A stretch of 64,000 nt of DNA from Marinomonas gallaica (GTDB lineage: Bacteria; Pseudomonadota; Gammaproteobacteria; Pseudomonadales; Marinomonadaceae), in contig NZ_LTAX01000002.1 of assembly GCF_001639745.1 (NCBI RefSeq), positions 1 to 64,000 of the forward strand. Direction: 5' to 3'. The number at the start of each line of letters is the position of its first letter. Position 1 is the first letter of the stretch. Positions 27,115 to 37,341 of this stretch are shown piece after piece. Under the pieces are notes generated by a model. It was not told the origin of the DNA. It made no database searches and saw nothing but the letters and a program-made list of their open reading frames with translations. The translations under genes were made by a program, and so were the position numbers.

Positions 27115-30100
27115 TATTTCCCCGTATGCAAATCTTGTAATCTTCTGACTTTGATCTCTTCGCCTTGGCTACTGATCGCCAGGCTAGTTGCTTCTGCACC
27201 CGCTAGGGTTGTGGTGTAACACACCTTACCTTGCAATGCTGTGCGACGAATAACCGAAGAGTCCGCAATCGCTTGCGTACCAGAAGTTGTATTAATGATG
27301 TAGCTGATATCGCCGTTTTTCAACATATCGACAACATGTGGGCGACCTTCATTTACCTTGTTTACTTTCTTAACTTCGACACCGTGCTCCGTTAGGTACT
27401 TAGCTGTACCACCCGTTGCAATCAGTTTGAAGCCTAATCCAACAAGGCGTTTTGCCACATCCACAGAGCCCGGCTTGTCTTGGTCACGTACTGAGATAAA
27501 CGCATTCCCAGACGTCGGTAACACCGTACCGCCACCCAACACAGCTTTACCAAAGGCTTCAGCAAACGTATCGCCAACACCCATCACTTCACCCGTAGAT
27601 TTCATCTCAGGGCCAAGAATTGGGTCAACACCTTGGAACTTGTTGAATGGGAAGACTGCTTCTTTCACACTGTAGTAGCTAGGAATAATTTCTTCCGTAA
27701 AGCCTAGTTCAGCAAGTGATTTACCTGCCATAACCAATGCCGCTACTTGTGCAAGTGAACGACCGATACACTTAGAAACAAATGGAACCGTACGAGATGC
27801 ACGAGGGTTCACCTCGATCACGTAGATTTCACCGTCTTGCACAGCAAGTTGTGTATTCATCAGACCAATAACGCCTAGCTCAAGCGCCATGTTCTTAATC
27901 ATCGCACGAATGTCATCTTGAACATCCGCAGGCAATGAGTAAGGCGGCAATGAACAAGCTGAGTCACCAGAGTGAACACCCGCTTGCTCAATGTGCTGCA
28001 TAATGCCGCCAATCACGACTTCTTTACCGTCAGAGATACAATCGATATCGATCTCGATCGCTGAGTTAAGGAAGTGATCAAGCAATACTGGGCTGTCGTT
28101 AGACACTTTCACTGCCGACGTCATGTAGCGCGTCAGCTCTTTCTCGTTATAAACGATCTCCATGGCACGACCACCCAGTACGTACGATGGGCGTACAACC
28201 AGTGGGTAACCAATCTCAGCCGCTTTCACAATCGCTTGCTCCGTAGAACGAACCGTCGCGTTTTTAGGTTGCTTATAACCTAAACGCTGGATCATGCTTT
28301 GGAAGCGTTCACGGTCTTCGGCACGGTCAATCGCTTCTGGTGTGGTACCGATGATTGGCACACCTTCGTTTTGTAGAGCACGCGCAATTTTAAGCGGCGT
28401 TTGGCCACCAAACTGTACAATCACACCTGTTGGCTTCTCTTTACGAACGATCTCAAGTACGTCTTCAAGCGTGACTGGCTCAAAGTACAAGCGATCAGAC
28501 GTATCGTAGTCAGTCGATACCGTTTCAGGGTTACAGTTCACCATGATGGTTTCGAAGCCGTCTTCGCGTAAACCTAGCGCTGCGTGTACACAACAGTAGT
28601 CAAACTCGATACCTTGACCGATACGGTTTGGACCACCACCTAGGATAATGATTTTCTCTTTATCACTCGGCGCAGCTTCACATTCGTCTTCGTATGTGGA
28701 ATACATGTAAGCAGTGTTAGAGGCAAACTCTGCGGCACAAGTATCAACACGCTTGTACACTGGATGTACGTTTACAAGGTAACGACGTTCACGAAGAGAC
28801 TTCTCGGTTACATCTAGCAATGCTGCTAGACGTGCATCAGAGAAACCTTTGCGCTTTAGGCGGCGCATGTAGTCGTAATCAAGCTCAGCAAGACCCGTCA
28901 CTTTCAGCGCTTGCTCTTCTTTAATCAGATCTTCGATTTGCACCAAGAACCATGGATCAACACCCGTAAGCTCGTAAATCTCTTCCATGCTCATACCAGC
29001 ACGGAAAGCATCACCGATGTACCAAATACGATCGGCACCTGGTGCTTTCAGCTCACGCTGCAAAATTTCTTTGCTTGCGTCATCTTCAAGATCAAGCTGC
29101 GGATTGAAGCCATCAGAGCCTGTTTCAAGACCACGCAATGCTTTCTGCATCGACTCTTGGAACGTACGACCAATCGCCATCACCTCACCTACCGACTTCA
29201 TTTGCGTCGTTAGGCGATCGTTTGCCGTTGGGAATTTCTCAAAAGTGAAACGCGGAATTTTCGTTACAACGTAGTCGATTGAAGGCTCGAAGCTCGCTGG
29301 TGTTAGACCACCCGTAATATCGTTTTGCAGCTCATCAAGGGTGTAACCAATCGCCAATTTCGCAGCGATTTTTGCAATTGGGAAGCCCGTTGCTTTCGAA
29401 GCCAATGCAGATGAACGTGATACTCGTGGGTTCATCTCAATAACAACAAGACGACCTGTTTCTGGGTCCATACCGAACTGTACGTTCGAACCGCCTGTTT
29501 CGACACCGATCTCACGCAATACCGCCAAAGAGGCGTTACGCATGATTTGGTATTCTTTGTCTGTCAACGTTTGTGCAGGCGCAACTGTGATCGAGTCACC
29601 GGTGTGAACACCCATGGCATCGAAGTTTTCGATGGCACAGACAATGATACAGTTGTCGTTTTTGTCACGAACAACTTCCATCTCGTACTCTTTCCAACCG
29701 ATCAAAGATTCGTCGATGAGAAGTTCGTTGGTTGGCGAAAGATCCAAACCACGCGTACAGATTTCTTCAAACTCTTCCATGTTGTAAGCGATACCACCAC
29801 CGGTACCACCCATAGTGAAAGAAGGACGAATAATACAAGGAAGACCAACTTCGCTTTGTACTTTCAACGCTTCTTCCATGTTGTGTGCAATGCCAGCACG
29901 TGGACATTCCAGACCAATGGCTTTCATTGCTTCATCAAAACGGTGACGGTCTTCTGCTTTATCAATCGCATCCGCTGTCGCACCAATCATCTCAACATTG
30001 TATTTCTCCAAAACGCCGTGACGCTCAAGATCCAGCGCACAGTTCAATGCTGTTTGACCACCCATGGTCGGAAGAACCGCATCTGGACGCTCTTTTTCGA

Positions 30101-30332
30101 TGATTTTCTCAACCGTTTGCCATTCAATCGGCTCGATGTACGTTGCGTCCGCCATAACAGGGTCGGTCATGATGGTCGCAGGGTTCGAGTTAACTAGAAT
30201 CACTCGGAAGCCTTCTTCACGAAGGGCTTTACAGGCTTGTGCACCTGAGTAGTCAAATTCACAGGCCTGACCGATAACAATCGGGCCAGCACCCAAGATT
30301 AAGACGCTTTTTATGTCAGTACGTTTTGGCAT
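27114..30332 (-). CDS. carB: Carbamoyl-phosphate synthase large subunit
   Basis: Makes carbamoyl phosphate from bicarbonate, two ATP and ammonia delivered by CarA; it feeds arginine and pyrimidine synthesis. The 1072-residue chain holds two homologous ATP-grasp halves: the first is [20 protein letters not shown]...MGGQTALN, the second [20 protein letters not shown]...FGGQTPLK. The C-terminal allosteric MGS-like domain ([22 protein letters not shown]) binds UMP/ornithine in relatives. It begins 17 bases after carA. Confidence 0.98.
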   Translation of the reverse strand: MPKRTDIKSVLILGAGPIVIGQACEFDYSGAQACKALREEGFRVILVNSNPATIMTDPVMADATYIEPIEWQTVEKIIEKERPDAVLPTMGGQTALNCALDLERHGVLEKYNVEMIGATADAIDKAEDRHRFDEAMKAIGLECPRAGIAHNMEEALKVQSEVGLPCIIRPSFTMGGTGGGIAYNMEEFEEICTRGLDLSPTNELLIDESLIGWKEYEMEVVRDKNDNCIIVCAIENFDAMGVHTGDSITVAPAQTLTDKEYQIMRNASLAVLREIGVETGGSNVQFGMDPETGRLVVIEMNPRVSRSSALASKATGFPIAKIAAKLAIGYTLDELQNDITGGLTPASFEPSIDYVVTKIPRFTFEKFPTANDRLTTQMKSVGEVMAIGRTFQESMQKALRGLETGSDGFNPQLDLEDDASKEILQRELKAPGADRIWYIGDAFRAGMSMEEIYELTGVDPWFLVQIEDLIKEEQALKVTGLAELDYDYMRRLKRKGFSDARLAALLDVTEKSLRERRYLVNVHPVYKRVDTCAAEFASNTAYMYSTYEDECEAAPSDKEKIIILGGGPNRIGQGIEFDYCCVHAALGLREDGFETIMVNCNPETVSTDYDTSDRLYFEPVTLEDVLEIVRKEKPTGVIVQFGGQTPLKIARALQNEGVPIIGTTPEAIDRAEDRERFQSMIQRLGYKQPKNATVRSTEQAIVKAAEIGYPLVVRPSYVLGGRAMEIVYNEKELTRYMTSAVKVSNDSPVLLDHFLNSAIEIDIDCISDGKEVVIGGIMQHIEQAGVHSGDSACSLPPYSLPADVQDDIRAMIKNMALELGVIGLMNTQLAVQDGEIYVIEVNPRASRTVPFVSKCIGRSLAQVAALVMAGKSLAELGFTEEIIPSYYSVKEAVFPFNKFQGVDPILGPEMKSTGEVMGVGDTFAEAFGKAVLGGGTVLPTSGNAFISVRDQDKPGSVDVAKRLVGLGFKLIATGGTAKYLTEHGVEVKKVNKVNEGRPHVVDMLKNGDISYIINTTSGTQAIADSSVIRRTALQGKVCYTTTLAGAEATSLAISSQGEEIKVRRLQDLHTGK

Positions 30333-30349
30333 AGTCTTCTCGTTCTCGC

Positions 30350-31480
30350 TCAGGCTTTCGTTGCTTTGATGTTGTCAATGAACTGATCAAACAATGGTGC
30401 CACATCATGTGGACCAGGGCTCGCTTCAGGGTGCCCCTGGAAGCTGAACGCTTTTTTATCAGTACGCGCAATACCTTGAAGAGAGCTGTCGAACAAAGAT
30501 TTGTGAGTCGCTTCAAGATTCGCTGGCAACGTCGCTTCATCGACTGCGAAACCGTGGTTCTGGCTGGTAATCATGACACGGCCAGACTTGATGTCTTGCA
30601 CCGGGTGGTTTGCACCATGGTGACCAAACTTCATTTTTACGGTTTGAGCACCGCTTGCCAATGCAAGCAGTTGGTGCCCTAGACAAATACCGAAAACGGG
30701 GATTTCAGTTTCTAGGATTTCTTTGATCGCATTGATTGCGTAATCACATGGCTCTGGGTCACCTGGGCCATTTGACAAGAAAACACCATCTGGGTTCATG
30801 GCTAGCACGTCGCTCGCCGGTGTTTTCGCAGGTACCACTGTCAAGCGGCAACCACGCTCAACCAGCATACGCAAAATGTTCGTTTTAACACCAAAATCAT
30901 ACGCCACAACGTGGAATGGGAATTCGCTAGGTGTTGTGTGACCCTTTACTAAATCCCACGTAGACTCAGTCCACTCGTAAGATTTTTCAGTGGTCACTTC
31001 TTTGGCTAAATCCATGCCTTTCAAACCAGGGAAAGCTTGTGCTTGTGCAACAGCTTCCTCTTCGTTAATGCTATCACCAGCCATAATACAGCCAGCTAGA
31101 GCACCTTTCTCACGTAGAATACGCGTAAGTTTACGTGTATCAATGTCCGCAATACCTACAACGCCTTTACGTTTAAGGTAGTCATCTAACGTCTCTTGTT
31201 GACGCCAGCTGCTAGAGCGTAGAGGTAAATCACGGATAATCAGGCCCGAACACCAAATTTGGTTAGACTCTTCGTCTTCGGCGTTAACGCCAGTGTTACC
31301 AATATGTGGGTAGGTCAACGTGACCATTTGTCGAGCATAGGAAGGGTCGGTAAGAATTTCTTGATAACCGGTCATAGAGGTGTTAAATACAACCTCTGCG
31401 GTTGAGGAGCCATCTGCCCCGATCGACACCCCTCTGAATATCGTGCCGTCTTCCAGAGCAAGAATCGCTGATGTTGCCAA
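30350..31480 (-). CDS. carA: Carbamoyl-phosphate synthase small subunit
   Basis: Glutaminase subunit of carbamoyl-phosphate synthase. The 376-residue protein has an N-terminal CarA domain ([17 protein letters not shown]) and a class I glutamine amidotransferase domain with the nucleophile in [13 protein letters not shown] and the [10 protein letters not shown] His/Glu. Translation starts at TTG with a strong GGGAGG six bases before it. It is preceded by a 250-base leader with an intrinsic-terminator-like hairpin, so attenuation is possible. Confidence 0.97.
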   Translation of the reverse strand: MATSAILALEDGTIFRGVSIGADGSSTAEVVFNTSMTGYQEILTDPSYARQMVTLTYPHIGNTGVNAEDEESNQIWCSGLIIRDLPLRSSSWRQQETLDDYLKRKGVVGIADIDTRKLTRILREKGALAGCIMAGDSINEEEAVAQAQAFPGLKGMDLAKEVTTEKSYEWTESTWDLVKGHTTPSEFPFHVVAYDFGVKTNILRMLVERGCRLTVVPAKTPASDVLAMNPDGVFLSNGPGDPEPCDYAINAIKEILETEIPVFGICLGHQLLALASGAQTVKMKFGHHGANHPVQDIKSGRVMITSQNHGFAVDEATLPANLEATHKSLFDSSLQGIARTDKKAFSFQGHPEASPGPHDVAPLFDQFIDNIKATKA

Positions 31481-31499
31481 AGGAACCTCCCGTTAAAGC

Positions 31500-31577
31500 C
31501 TATTTTAGGTTGCAAAAAAGCGAGGTAAACTCGTGGCCCACCTCGCTTTCATAAAATTTCGCTGATGTCGTCGCCAT
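31500..31577 (-). CDS. Possible 25-codon leader peptide of carAB (speculative)
   Basis: An ATG-started frame of 25 codons reads straight through the terminator-like hairpin and stops at TAG 19 bases before the carA start codon. The ribosome-binding site is poor. If translated, the ribosome would cover the hairpin arms, which is the geometry of translation-coupled attenuation. Nothing in the encoded residues points to an amino-acid sensor (no run of Arg). It may be a chance frame. Confidence 0.25.
   Translation of the reverse strand: MATTSAKFYESEVGHEFTSLFCNLK
31514..31549 (-). terminator. Terminator-like hairpin in the carA leader (possible attenuator)
   Basis: On the minus strand the 10-bp stem AAAGCGAGGT/ACCTCGCTTT has a 13-base loop and is followed by a T-run. 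It lies 33 bases upstream of the carA start and 180 bases downstream of the yajL stop. It could end yajL transcripts, or act as an attenuator if the carA promoter lies in 31550-31730. I cannot place that promoter with confidence. Confidence 0.7.
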
Positions 31578-31730
31578 AACTACTGCTTTTTATGAGTTGC
31601 CGCGACTAAATAAATCTGATCAATTTTACTCTGATATGGTATTTTCGTCCAGACAAAACACAACCGCAAACTATAAAGTTTGTCGATATTTACGACTTTT
31701 CAATTGACCATTTAGACAAGATTAAGTGTT

Positions 31731-32282
31731 TTAACACAACAAGCCTTGCGCCACTTCTTGTGTTTTCTCAATTCCTTCTAAGTTCGCTAGAACCGCCAGA
31801 GAAAACGCCATTGCCATTGCGGGACCTTGCCCAGTGATCACATTACCATCCATTACCACAGGTTGGTCGGCAATGTATTCTGCCCCCGTCAAACCCTCTT
31901 CAAACCCAGGATAACAAGTCGCTTGTTTATCTACGACAAAACCATGTGTTCCAAAAACAACGGCTGGTGATGCACAGATAGCGGCTAAAAGGGCATCTTG
32001 GATATCATGTTTTTCCAGCATATCAATTAATAACTGACTGTCTCGTAGATGCTCAGCACCCGGCATACCGCCAGGCAGAACAATAGCATCAAACATTTGC
32101 TCAGCTACATCCGTCAACAACACATCAGCAACGATATTCGTTCCATTGGCGGCCTTGACCTGCTTCTCTTCATGTACGCTTGCTACGGTCAAATCGACAC
32201 CACCACGACGTAGCACATCGATAATGGTGATCGCTTCAATGTCTTCGCTGCCGTTGGCAATCGGTACCAGTACTGTCGTCAT
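31731..32282 (-). CDS. yajL: DJ-1/PfpI family protein (YajL-like)
   Basis: A 183-residue member of the DJ-1/ThiJ group, related to YajL, associated with protection against oxidative and carbonyl damage. The conserved oxidisable Cys103 lies in AAICASPAVV, with the partner Glu16 in NGSEDIE and the GGMPGAEHL loop. An AGAGAG box precedes the ATG. The gene starts 3 bases after rimI, forming holD-rimI-yajL. Confidence 0.9.
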   Translation of the reverse strand: MTTVLVPIANGSEDIEAITIIDVLRRGGVDLTVASVHEEKQVKAANGTNIVADVLLTDVAEQMFDAIVLPGGMPGAEHLRDSQLLIDMLEKHDIQDALLAAICASPAVVFGTHGFVVDKQATCYPGFEEGLTGAEYIADQPVVMDGNVITGQGPAMAMAFSLAVLANLEGIEKTQEVAQGLLC

Positions 32283-32285
32283 GAA

Positions 32286-32753
32286 CTATCTCTCTTCTTT
32301 CAGTTTGCATGTCATGAGCACGGCATGTTCATGACCGCCCCCAGCTAATGGGTAATAGTTTTTACGTGAACCAACCTGTTCAAAGCCAAACTGCTGATAT
32401 AAAGCGATCGCGCCTTGGTTCGATTCACGCACTTCTAACAAACCTTCTACACATTCTTGTTCTCGCGCCCAAGCTAACCATTGCCGCAACAATCGTTTAC
32501 CTAATCCTTGGCGGCGTCTCGAGGCATCGGTGACTACTAACTCTAGTTCAGATTGGTCAAACAGAACAGAAGCCGTTAACCAGCCCACAAGATGCGGTCT
32601 TTCAGTACACGCCAACACCCAGTTCTGTCGACTCTGGAGCGCCTCCCTAATCAAGCTATCACTCCAAGGATGCGGGTCAGATGAGCGCTCTAACGCACAA
32701 ATCGCCTCAGCATCAGATAACGTTGCCTCGCGCAACACATATGAATTCGTCAT
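32286..32753 (-). CDS. rimI: Ribosomal protein S18-alanine N-acetyltransferase (RimI)
   Basis: GNAT-fold enzyme of 155 residues. It has the acetyl-CoA motif A (RRRQGLGKRLLRQWL) and LLEVRESNQGAIALYQQFGFEQVG, the standard RimI segment. The ATG at 32753 has AAGG five bases upstream; an in-frame GTG two codons earlier is less likely. It follows holD by 7 bases, and the holD-rimI linkage is widespread in gammaproteobacteria. Confidence 0.92.
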   Translation of the reverse strand: MTNSYVLREATLSDAEAICALERSSDPHPWSDSLIREALQSRQNWVLACTERPHLVGWLTASVLFDQSELELVVTDASRRRQGLGKRLLRQWLAWAREQECVEGLLEVRESNQGAIALYQQFGFEQVGSRKNYYPLAGGGHEHAVLMTCKLKEER

Positions 32754-32760
32754 ATACACC

Positions 32761-33564
32761 TTAGCGAAAGCTCGATTGCATGATCTTCCAAGCCTCTTTA
32801 CGCAACTCAGGAATGCGCAACATCTGCGGTAGACTGTCTACTTTAGCGTTTGGCATCAGTTTTAAAGCATGATCATCAGGCAAGGTCTCAAAGAACTGAC
32901 TACATTGCTCACCCGCTAAAATGATCCATTGCGGGGTTTGTCCTGCAAGCTGATTACTCAAGAATTGCTCAAACCCACCAAGAGCCCAATCTTTTCGCCC
33001 AATTAGATAACGGTTTTTTAACTTCCCAGGCCAAACAAACTGTCCACTGCTCCAATCACTAATATCTTGTTTCAACAATGCCTTAGCAAGGCTTATCGCC
33101 AGTTTGTCTAATGCTTCAGGCTCGTTAAATGAGCGCGGCAAATCCGTCAACAGCAACAGTCGTCCCGCCAACAAATACCCATTTAATTGAACGGAAGTAG
33201 GCAAGCCTTGTACCGTTTCAGGCAACGCCACAGTAGGAACAGCTATCGTCTCTTCTATGGGCTGAAGGTCTTCTACAATCACTTCAGGCGCCGCACCGAG
33301 CTGACGACGTAAATCTGCGACTGATGCGTCTTTCTGCTGCGGCGCAACGGCCAGTGCAGGCGGCTCAACGGATCTAAAAGAAGCCCCATCGTCGACAGCA
33401 GGCGCAATCGTTTGCACACCGTCAGCACGCAGCCAAGGCTGCGGCGAGCGAAAAACCTCGCCATGAACAGGTGATGTGCCATGCATCCAACTCACCACGC
33501 CTAACTCATTTAGGCTGTGCGTTTGGAAGGCTTGATGATGTGACAATTCACGGGACAAGTTCAT
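32761..33564 (-). CDS. holD: DNA polymerase III psi subunit, long pseudomonad type
   Basis: A 267-residue protein directly upstream of rimI. The N-terminus (LNELGVVSWMHGTSPVHGEVF) matches the pattern of E. coli HolD, LG-x-x-x-W followed by GE, which contacts the clamp loader. The C-terminal PELRKEAWKIMQSSF matches the HolD end (P-x-x-R-x-x-x-W). The middle is longer than the 137-residue E. coli psi and includes an acidic, Pro-rich linker (about 55-125). Pseudomonas psi is similarly long and also lies beside rimI. Sequence similarity is weak, so position carries much of the call. The chi partner gene holC is not in this window. Confidence 0.7.
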   Translation of the reverse strand: MNLSRELSHHQAFQTHSLNELGVVSWMHGTSPVHGEVFRSPQPWLRADGVQTIAPAVDDGASFRSVEPPALAVAPQQKDASVADLRRQLGAAPEVIVEDLQPIEETIAVPTVALPETVQGLPTSVQLNGYLLAGRLLLLTDLPRSFNEPEALDKLAISLAKALLKQDISDWSSGQFVWPGKLKNRYLIGRKDWALGGFEQFLSNQLAGQTPQWIILAGEQCSQFFETLPDDHALKLMPNAKVDSLPQMLRIPELRKEAWKIMQSSFR

Positions 33565-33621
33565 AGCACCTTAATAGATCAATAATGAAGGGAATTATAC
33601 GCACTTGCAGTGAAGGGTGCC

Positions 33622-33652
33622 AAACAAAGAAAGCCAACATAACGTTGGCTCT
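33622..33652 (-). terminator. Terminator after pgpA
   Basis: On the minus strand the stem AGCCAAC/GTTGGCT has a short loop and is followed by TTTCTTTG. It separates thiL-pgpA from holD-rimI-yajL. Confidence 0.7.
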
Positions 33653-33670
33653 TCATGCTTTATATAGGTA

Positions 33671-34156
33671 CTAGCCGATAAGCTTAACAATACCCTGCAG
33701 CGCAAAGAACGCCATAATACCGGCCAATATGTCATCAAACATAATGCCAAAGCCACCATGAATATGCTTGTCTGCAAGTAAAATTGGCCAAGGTTTCCAA
33801 ATATCAAAAATGCGGAATAAGATGAAGCCTAAAATGATGTAGCTCCACCCCTCTGGTGCCATCCACATGGTGATCCAAAAACCAACAAATTCATCCCATA
33901 CAATACCGGCATGATCATGTACACCAAGGTCTGAGGATGTTTTGCCACAGATATAGATGCCTGCCAATGCGGTTACCATCAGCATAATAAAGTAATCACC
34001 AACGGCCAAATCCTGCATCAACAAATACAAAGGAATGGCCGCCAACGTACCAAAGGTGCCTGGCGCTTTGTCAACAGTGCCTGAGCCACAGCCAAATGCT
34101 AAAAAATGTATGGGGTTGCGCCAAACTGTATCCGGCACAGGATGCTTATCAGCCAT
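33671..34156 (-). CDS. pgpA: Phosphatidylglycerophosphatase A
   Basis: Inner-membrane phosphatase that makes phosphatidylglycerol. The 161-residue protein has the family N-terminal block GCGSGTVDKAPGTFGTLAA, four hydrophobic segments, and the DEFVGFW and HGGFGIMFDDILAG motifs with catalytic acidic residues. The ATG at 34156 fits the family N-terminus (MADKHPVPDTVWRNP); an in-frame start 17 codons earlier would run into thiL. It lies 17 bases after thiL. Confidence 0.94.
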   Translation of the reverse strand: MADKHPVPDTVWRNPIHFLAFGCGSGTVDKAPGTFGTLAAIPLYLLMQDLAVGDYFIMLMVTALAGIYICGKTSSDLGVHDHAGIVWDEFVGFWITMWMAPEGWSYIILGFILFRIFDIWKPWPILLADKHIHGGFGIMFDDILAGIMAFFALQGIVKLIG

Positions 34157-34172
34157 AACGATTCTCTGAATA

Positions 34173-35123
34173 TTAAAAATGTTGCCAACCAGACGCTTCA
34201 CCGTCAAAGCCTTCTACATCAAAACCTGATTCGGTTATTTCACCAATACGCGTGCAAGGTAAATGCAAGGTCTGCAAGATTAACTGAATCTCATCGCGTG
34301 CGCTTTGCGGTGCAGTAAAACACAGCTCGTAGTCGTCGCCGCCCGTTAACGCTAATACGCGTGCATTCTCAGGTTGCCATGCTAACAGTACATCCGATAT
34401 CGGCAACGCATTGATATCAATTCGAGCCCCTACACCTGATGCTCGCGTAATATGCTGTAGATCTTGTCCAATACCATCAGAAACATCCAGCATACTGTGC
34501 ACTACTCGTTTGAGCGCCATGCCAGCAATTAAGCGTGGCGTCGGACGCCAATAATGCTCATAGAAATGATCAAAACGATCGGCATTTACATGCAGCTCCC
34601 CCGTCACAATAGGCACTGCAGCGGCCGCATCACCTAATGTTCCTGTGACGTATATATCATCTCCCACTTGAGCCTGGCTACGACGCGGCGTTAAGTCTTG
34701 TTCTACATAGCCATGCACTTGCAAGGTAATCGTTAATGGCCCTTTGGTCGTATCTCCACCGACTAATAACAAGCCGATTGGCTCCGCTAATTCCGCCATA
34801 CCTTCAGCAAACCCAGCCAACCATTGAGGGTCAGATTCTGGCAAGGTTAAGCCAAGCGTAAAAAAGGCGGGTTTAGCGCCCATCGCCGCAAGGTCACTAA
34901 CGCAGGTCGCGACAGCACGATAACCAATATCGACAGGGTCAGCATCAAATGGAAAATGACGCCCTTCAACCAAGGTATCCATAGAAAAAACGAGACTCTG
35001 ACCTTCCGGTACCTGCACCTGAGCACAGTCATCACCTATCCCCAGAAGGATATCGTGACGCCCTTCCGTATTGGCCATCATTGAGGACTGAAAGATCGAG
35101 CGAATTAACTCAAACTCTTGCAT
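34173..35123 (-). CDS. thiL: Thiamine-monophosphate kinase
   Basis: Last step of thiamine pyrophosphate synthesis. The 316-residue AIRS-superfamily protein has EFELIR at the N-terminus, GIGDDCAQV, the FSMDTLVEGRHF ATP/Mg motif, GGDTTKGPLTIT, and DVSDGIGQDL. The ATG at 35123 with an AGGA box gives the family start; an upstream in-frame ATG adds 12 atypical residues. It follows nusB but a terminator lies between, so it may have its own promoter. Confidence 0.95.
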   Translation of the reverse strand: MQEFELIRSIFQSSMMANTEGRHDILLGIGDDCAQVQVPEGQSLVFSMDTLVEGRHFPFDADPVDIGYRAVATCVSDLAAMGAKPAFFTLGLTLPESDPQWLAGFAEGMAELAEPIGLLLVGGDTTKGPLTITLQVHGYVEQDLTPRRSQAQVGDDIYVTGTLGDAAAAVPIVTGELHVNADRFDHFYEHYWRPTPRLIAGMALKRVVHSMLDVSDGIGQDLQHITRASGVGARIDINALPISDVLLAWQPENARVLALTGGDDYELCFTAPQSARDEIQLILQTLHLPCTRIGEITESGFDVEGFDGEASGWQHF

Positions 35124-35140
35124 AGCATTTCCTAGGCTAT

Positions 35141-35172
35141 ATAAAAGAAAAGCCATCAAAGGATGGCTTTTC
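35141..35172 (-). terminator. Terminator between nusB and thiL
   Basis: An 11-bp stem (GAAAAGCCATC/GATGGCTTTTC) with a 4-base loop is followed on the minus strand by TTTTAT. It ends the riboflavin-nusB transcript. Confidence 0.8.
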
Positions 35173-35189
35173 TCGATACAGTAATTGGC

Positions 35190-35672
35190 TTACTTGTTAA
35201 CGTTCCGACGTGCTGCGATTTCTTCGCGGCGCACTCGTTGTGCCAATTTGTCCAAAATACCGTTTACGTACTTATGACTTTCGGTTGCACCGAACGATTT
35301 AGCTAACTCAACACCTTCGTTGATCGCTACTCGGTAAGGCACATCTAAGCGCTCAGACAATTCAAAGCTACCAATTCGCAATGTTGCCAACTCGATGGCA
35401 TCCAACTCAGAAAGGGAACGATCTAAGAACGGCTCAAATAACGCATCCAGTGCTTTGGCTTTCGACGATACACCGTAGACCAACTCACGGAAGTACGTTT
35501 TATCGCACGTAGACATTTCATGATCCACAGCGAACTGAGCTTCGATCTCGTTCACAGAAGATTGGTTCATTTGCCACTGATAAAGCGCCTGCAAGGCAAA
35601 AGAACGAGACGCGCTACGCATTTGTGAGCGAGAAGGTTTTTTAGGCTTTTTAGCCTGTTCTTGATCACTCAT
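35190..35672 (-). CDS. nusB: Transcription antitermination factor NusB
   Basis: With NusE/S10 binds boxA RNA in rRNA leaders for processive antitermination. The 160-residue protein is all-helical: [14 protein letters not shown] near the N-terminus, YFRELVYGV, and the C-terminal [29 protein letters not shown] block. The start overlaps the ribH stop by one base (TAATG). Its boxA target type is visible at the left end of the window. Confidence 0.96.
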   Translation of the reverse strand: [160 protein letters not shown]

Positions 35673-36151
35673 TATTTCTCTTCCAAATTACGTAATACAG
35701 CAACGGTTTCTAGAGCAGACAAGGCAGCTTCACCGCCTTTGTTACCGGCTTTCGTACCAGCTCGCTCGATCGCTTGTTCAATTGTATCAACCGTCAACAC
35801 ACCAAACGATACAGGAATACCGAATTGCAGTGCCAATTGACCTAAACCTTTCACACATTCACCCGCAACGTATTCGAAGTGAGGTGTGCCACCGCGAATC
35901 ACGGCCCCCAACGCGATGATGGCATCGTATTGGTTTTGTTCAGCGACTTTCTTCACAACAACAGGAATTTCAAACGCACCAGGTGCGTAAATCACTGTGA
36001 TATCTTCTTTCTTGATACCGTGGCGAACTAGGGTATCGATGGCGCCTTCTTTTAAACTTTCAACGATGAAGCTGTTAAAACGGCCAACGACAAGAGCAAA
36101 CTTTGCTCCAGGTGCTGCGAAATGACCTTCGTAAGTCTTAATATCGCTCAT
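35672..36151 (-). CDS. ribH: 6,7-dimethyl-8-ribityllumazine synthase
   Basis: Condenses the ribitylamino-uracil with dihydroxybutanone phosphate to lumazine. The 159-residue protein has [33 protein letters not shown] with the catalytic His, and [28 protein letters not shown]. An AGAGG box precedes the start. It lies between ribB and nusB. Confidence 0.97.
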
Positions 36152-36167
36152 TTTTTGCCTCTAAACT

Positions 36168-37307
36168 TTAAACTAGATCGGCACTAACAGGCGTGCCCTT
36201 GTATGGAATAAATTCCACGGCTTCTAAATCAAATCCTGTGACAGAGAATTTTCGTGGTGAACTAAGTAAGCGCATTTTGCCCACACCTAGATCACGTAGA
36301 ATTTGAGACCCCGTCCCAACGGTCAAGTACGTACCTGAGCCGCTTTTATCCGAACCTTTGCCCGCAGGCGGGTTCAGTGTCGCCGCAAAACTCTCCGCTA
36401 AATCACTCGGGCGATCTAACGTATCGACTAATACCACGACACCTGAGCCTTCTTTGGCTACATATTCTAACGCCCCTGACATTGACCACTTTTGCTCAGT
36501 TTCATCTGAGATGATCCCAGCAATATCACGGGCAGGGTCACGCACGTGTACACGCACCACCGTCGGAGTGTCAGGAGAGATATCACCTTTCACAAAAGCC
36601 ATATGGCTGAGGCCCTGTACCGTGTCACGGTAGGTGATCAGATTAAACTCGCCCACTTCCGTCTTGATCGTTTGTTCAGCTTCACGCTGTACCGTCGCTT
36701 CGTTCAGTGTGCGGTAATGAATCAGGTCGGCAATTGTACCAATTTTTATGCCATGTTTCTCGGCAAACTTTTCTAAATCTGGACGACGTGCCATGGTGCC
36801 ATCGTCATTGATCACTTCAATAATCACAGAGGCGGCTTCATAGCCCGCCATACGCGCTAAATCACAACCCGCTTCCGTGTGACCTGCTCGTGATAATACG
36901 CCACCAGGCTTCGCCATTAACGGGAAAACGTGCCCAGGCTGGACAATATCAGACGGCTTCGCATTGGCGGCAACCGCACGCTTCACTGTCAAGGCACGAT
37001 CCGCTGCGGAAATCCCCGTTGTCACACCCTCAGAGGCTTCAATAGACAATGTAAAATTGGTACTGAACGCCGCACCATTTTGGTTAACCATCAAGGGTAA
37101 GTTCAGCTGTGCACAACGCTCTGGCATTAACGTTAGGCAAATCAAACCACGGGCATGAACCGCCATGAAGTTAATGATTTCAGGAGTAATACATTCCGCT
37201 GGTACAATCAGGTCACCTTCATTTTCACGATCTTCGTCGTCCATCAGGATGACCATTTTGCCTTGACGCATGTCTGCCAAGATTTCTTCAATGGTATTGA
37301 TTGCCAT
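36168..37307 (-). CDS. ribB: 3,4-dihydroxy-2-butanone-4-phosphate synthase with degenerate GTP cyclohydrolase II domain (RibBX type)
   Basis: The N-terminal 205 residues form a normal DHBP synthase: [11 protein letters not shown] metal site and [23 protein letters not shown]. The C-terminal 170 residues align by pattern with GTP cyclohydrolase II. They lack the zinc-binding cysteine cluster (no Cys at all in that half) and most of the catalytic signature, ending in [18 protein letters not shown]. This is the widespread RibBX variant, active only as RibB. A functional ribA should therefore lie elsewhere in the genome. It belongs to the nrdR-rib-nusB operon. Confidence 0.9.
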   Translation of the reverse strand: MAINTIEEILADMRQGKMVILMDDEDRENEGDLIVPAECITPEIINFMAVHARGLICLTLMPERCAQLNLPLMVNQNGAAFSTNFTLSIEASEGVTTGISAADRALTVKRAVAANAKPSDIVQPGHVFPLMAKPGGVLSRAGHTEAGCDLARMAGYEAASVIIEVINDDGTMARRPDLEKFAEKHGIKIGTIADLIHYRTLNEATVQREAEQTIKTEVGEFNLITYRDTVQGLSHMAFVKGDISPDTPTVVRVHVRDPARDIAGIISDETEQKWSMSGALEYVAKEGSGVVVLVDTLDRPSDLAESFAATLNPPAGKGSDKSGSGTYLTVGTGSQILRDLGVGKMRLLSSPRKFSVTGFDLEAVEFIPYKGTPVSADLV

Positions 37308-37341
37308 GCTACTTCACCTTTAAATTCGATTTAGAGCGTCC

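Noticed and set aside
29547-30197. Long plus-strand open frame (216 codons) inside carB
   Set aside because: It is antisense to a highly conserved coding region, with composition expected from the complement of carB codons and no ribosome site.
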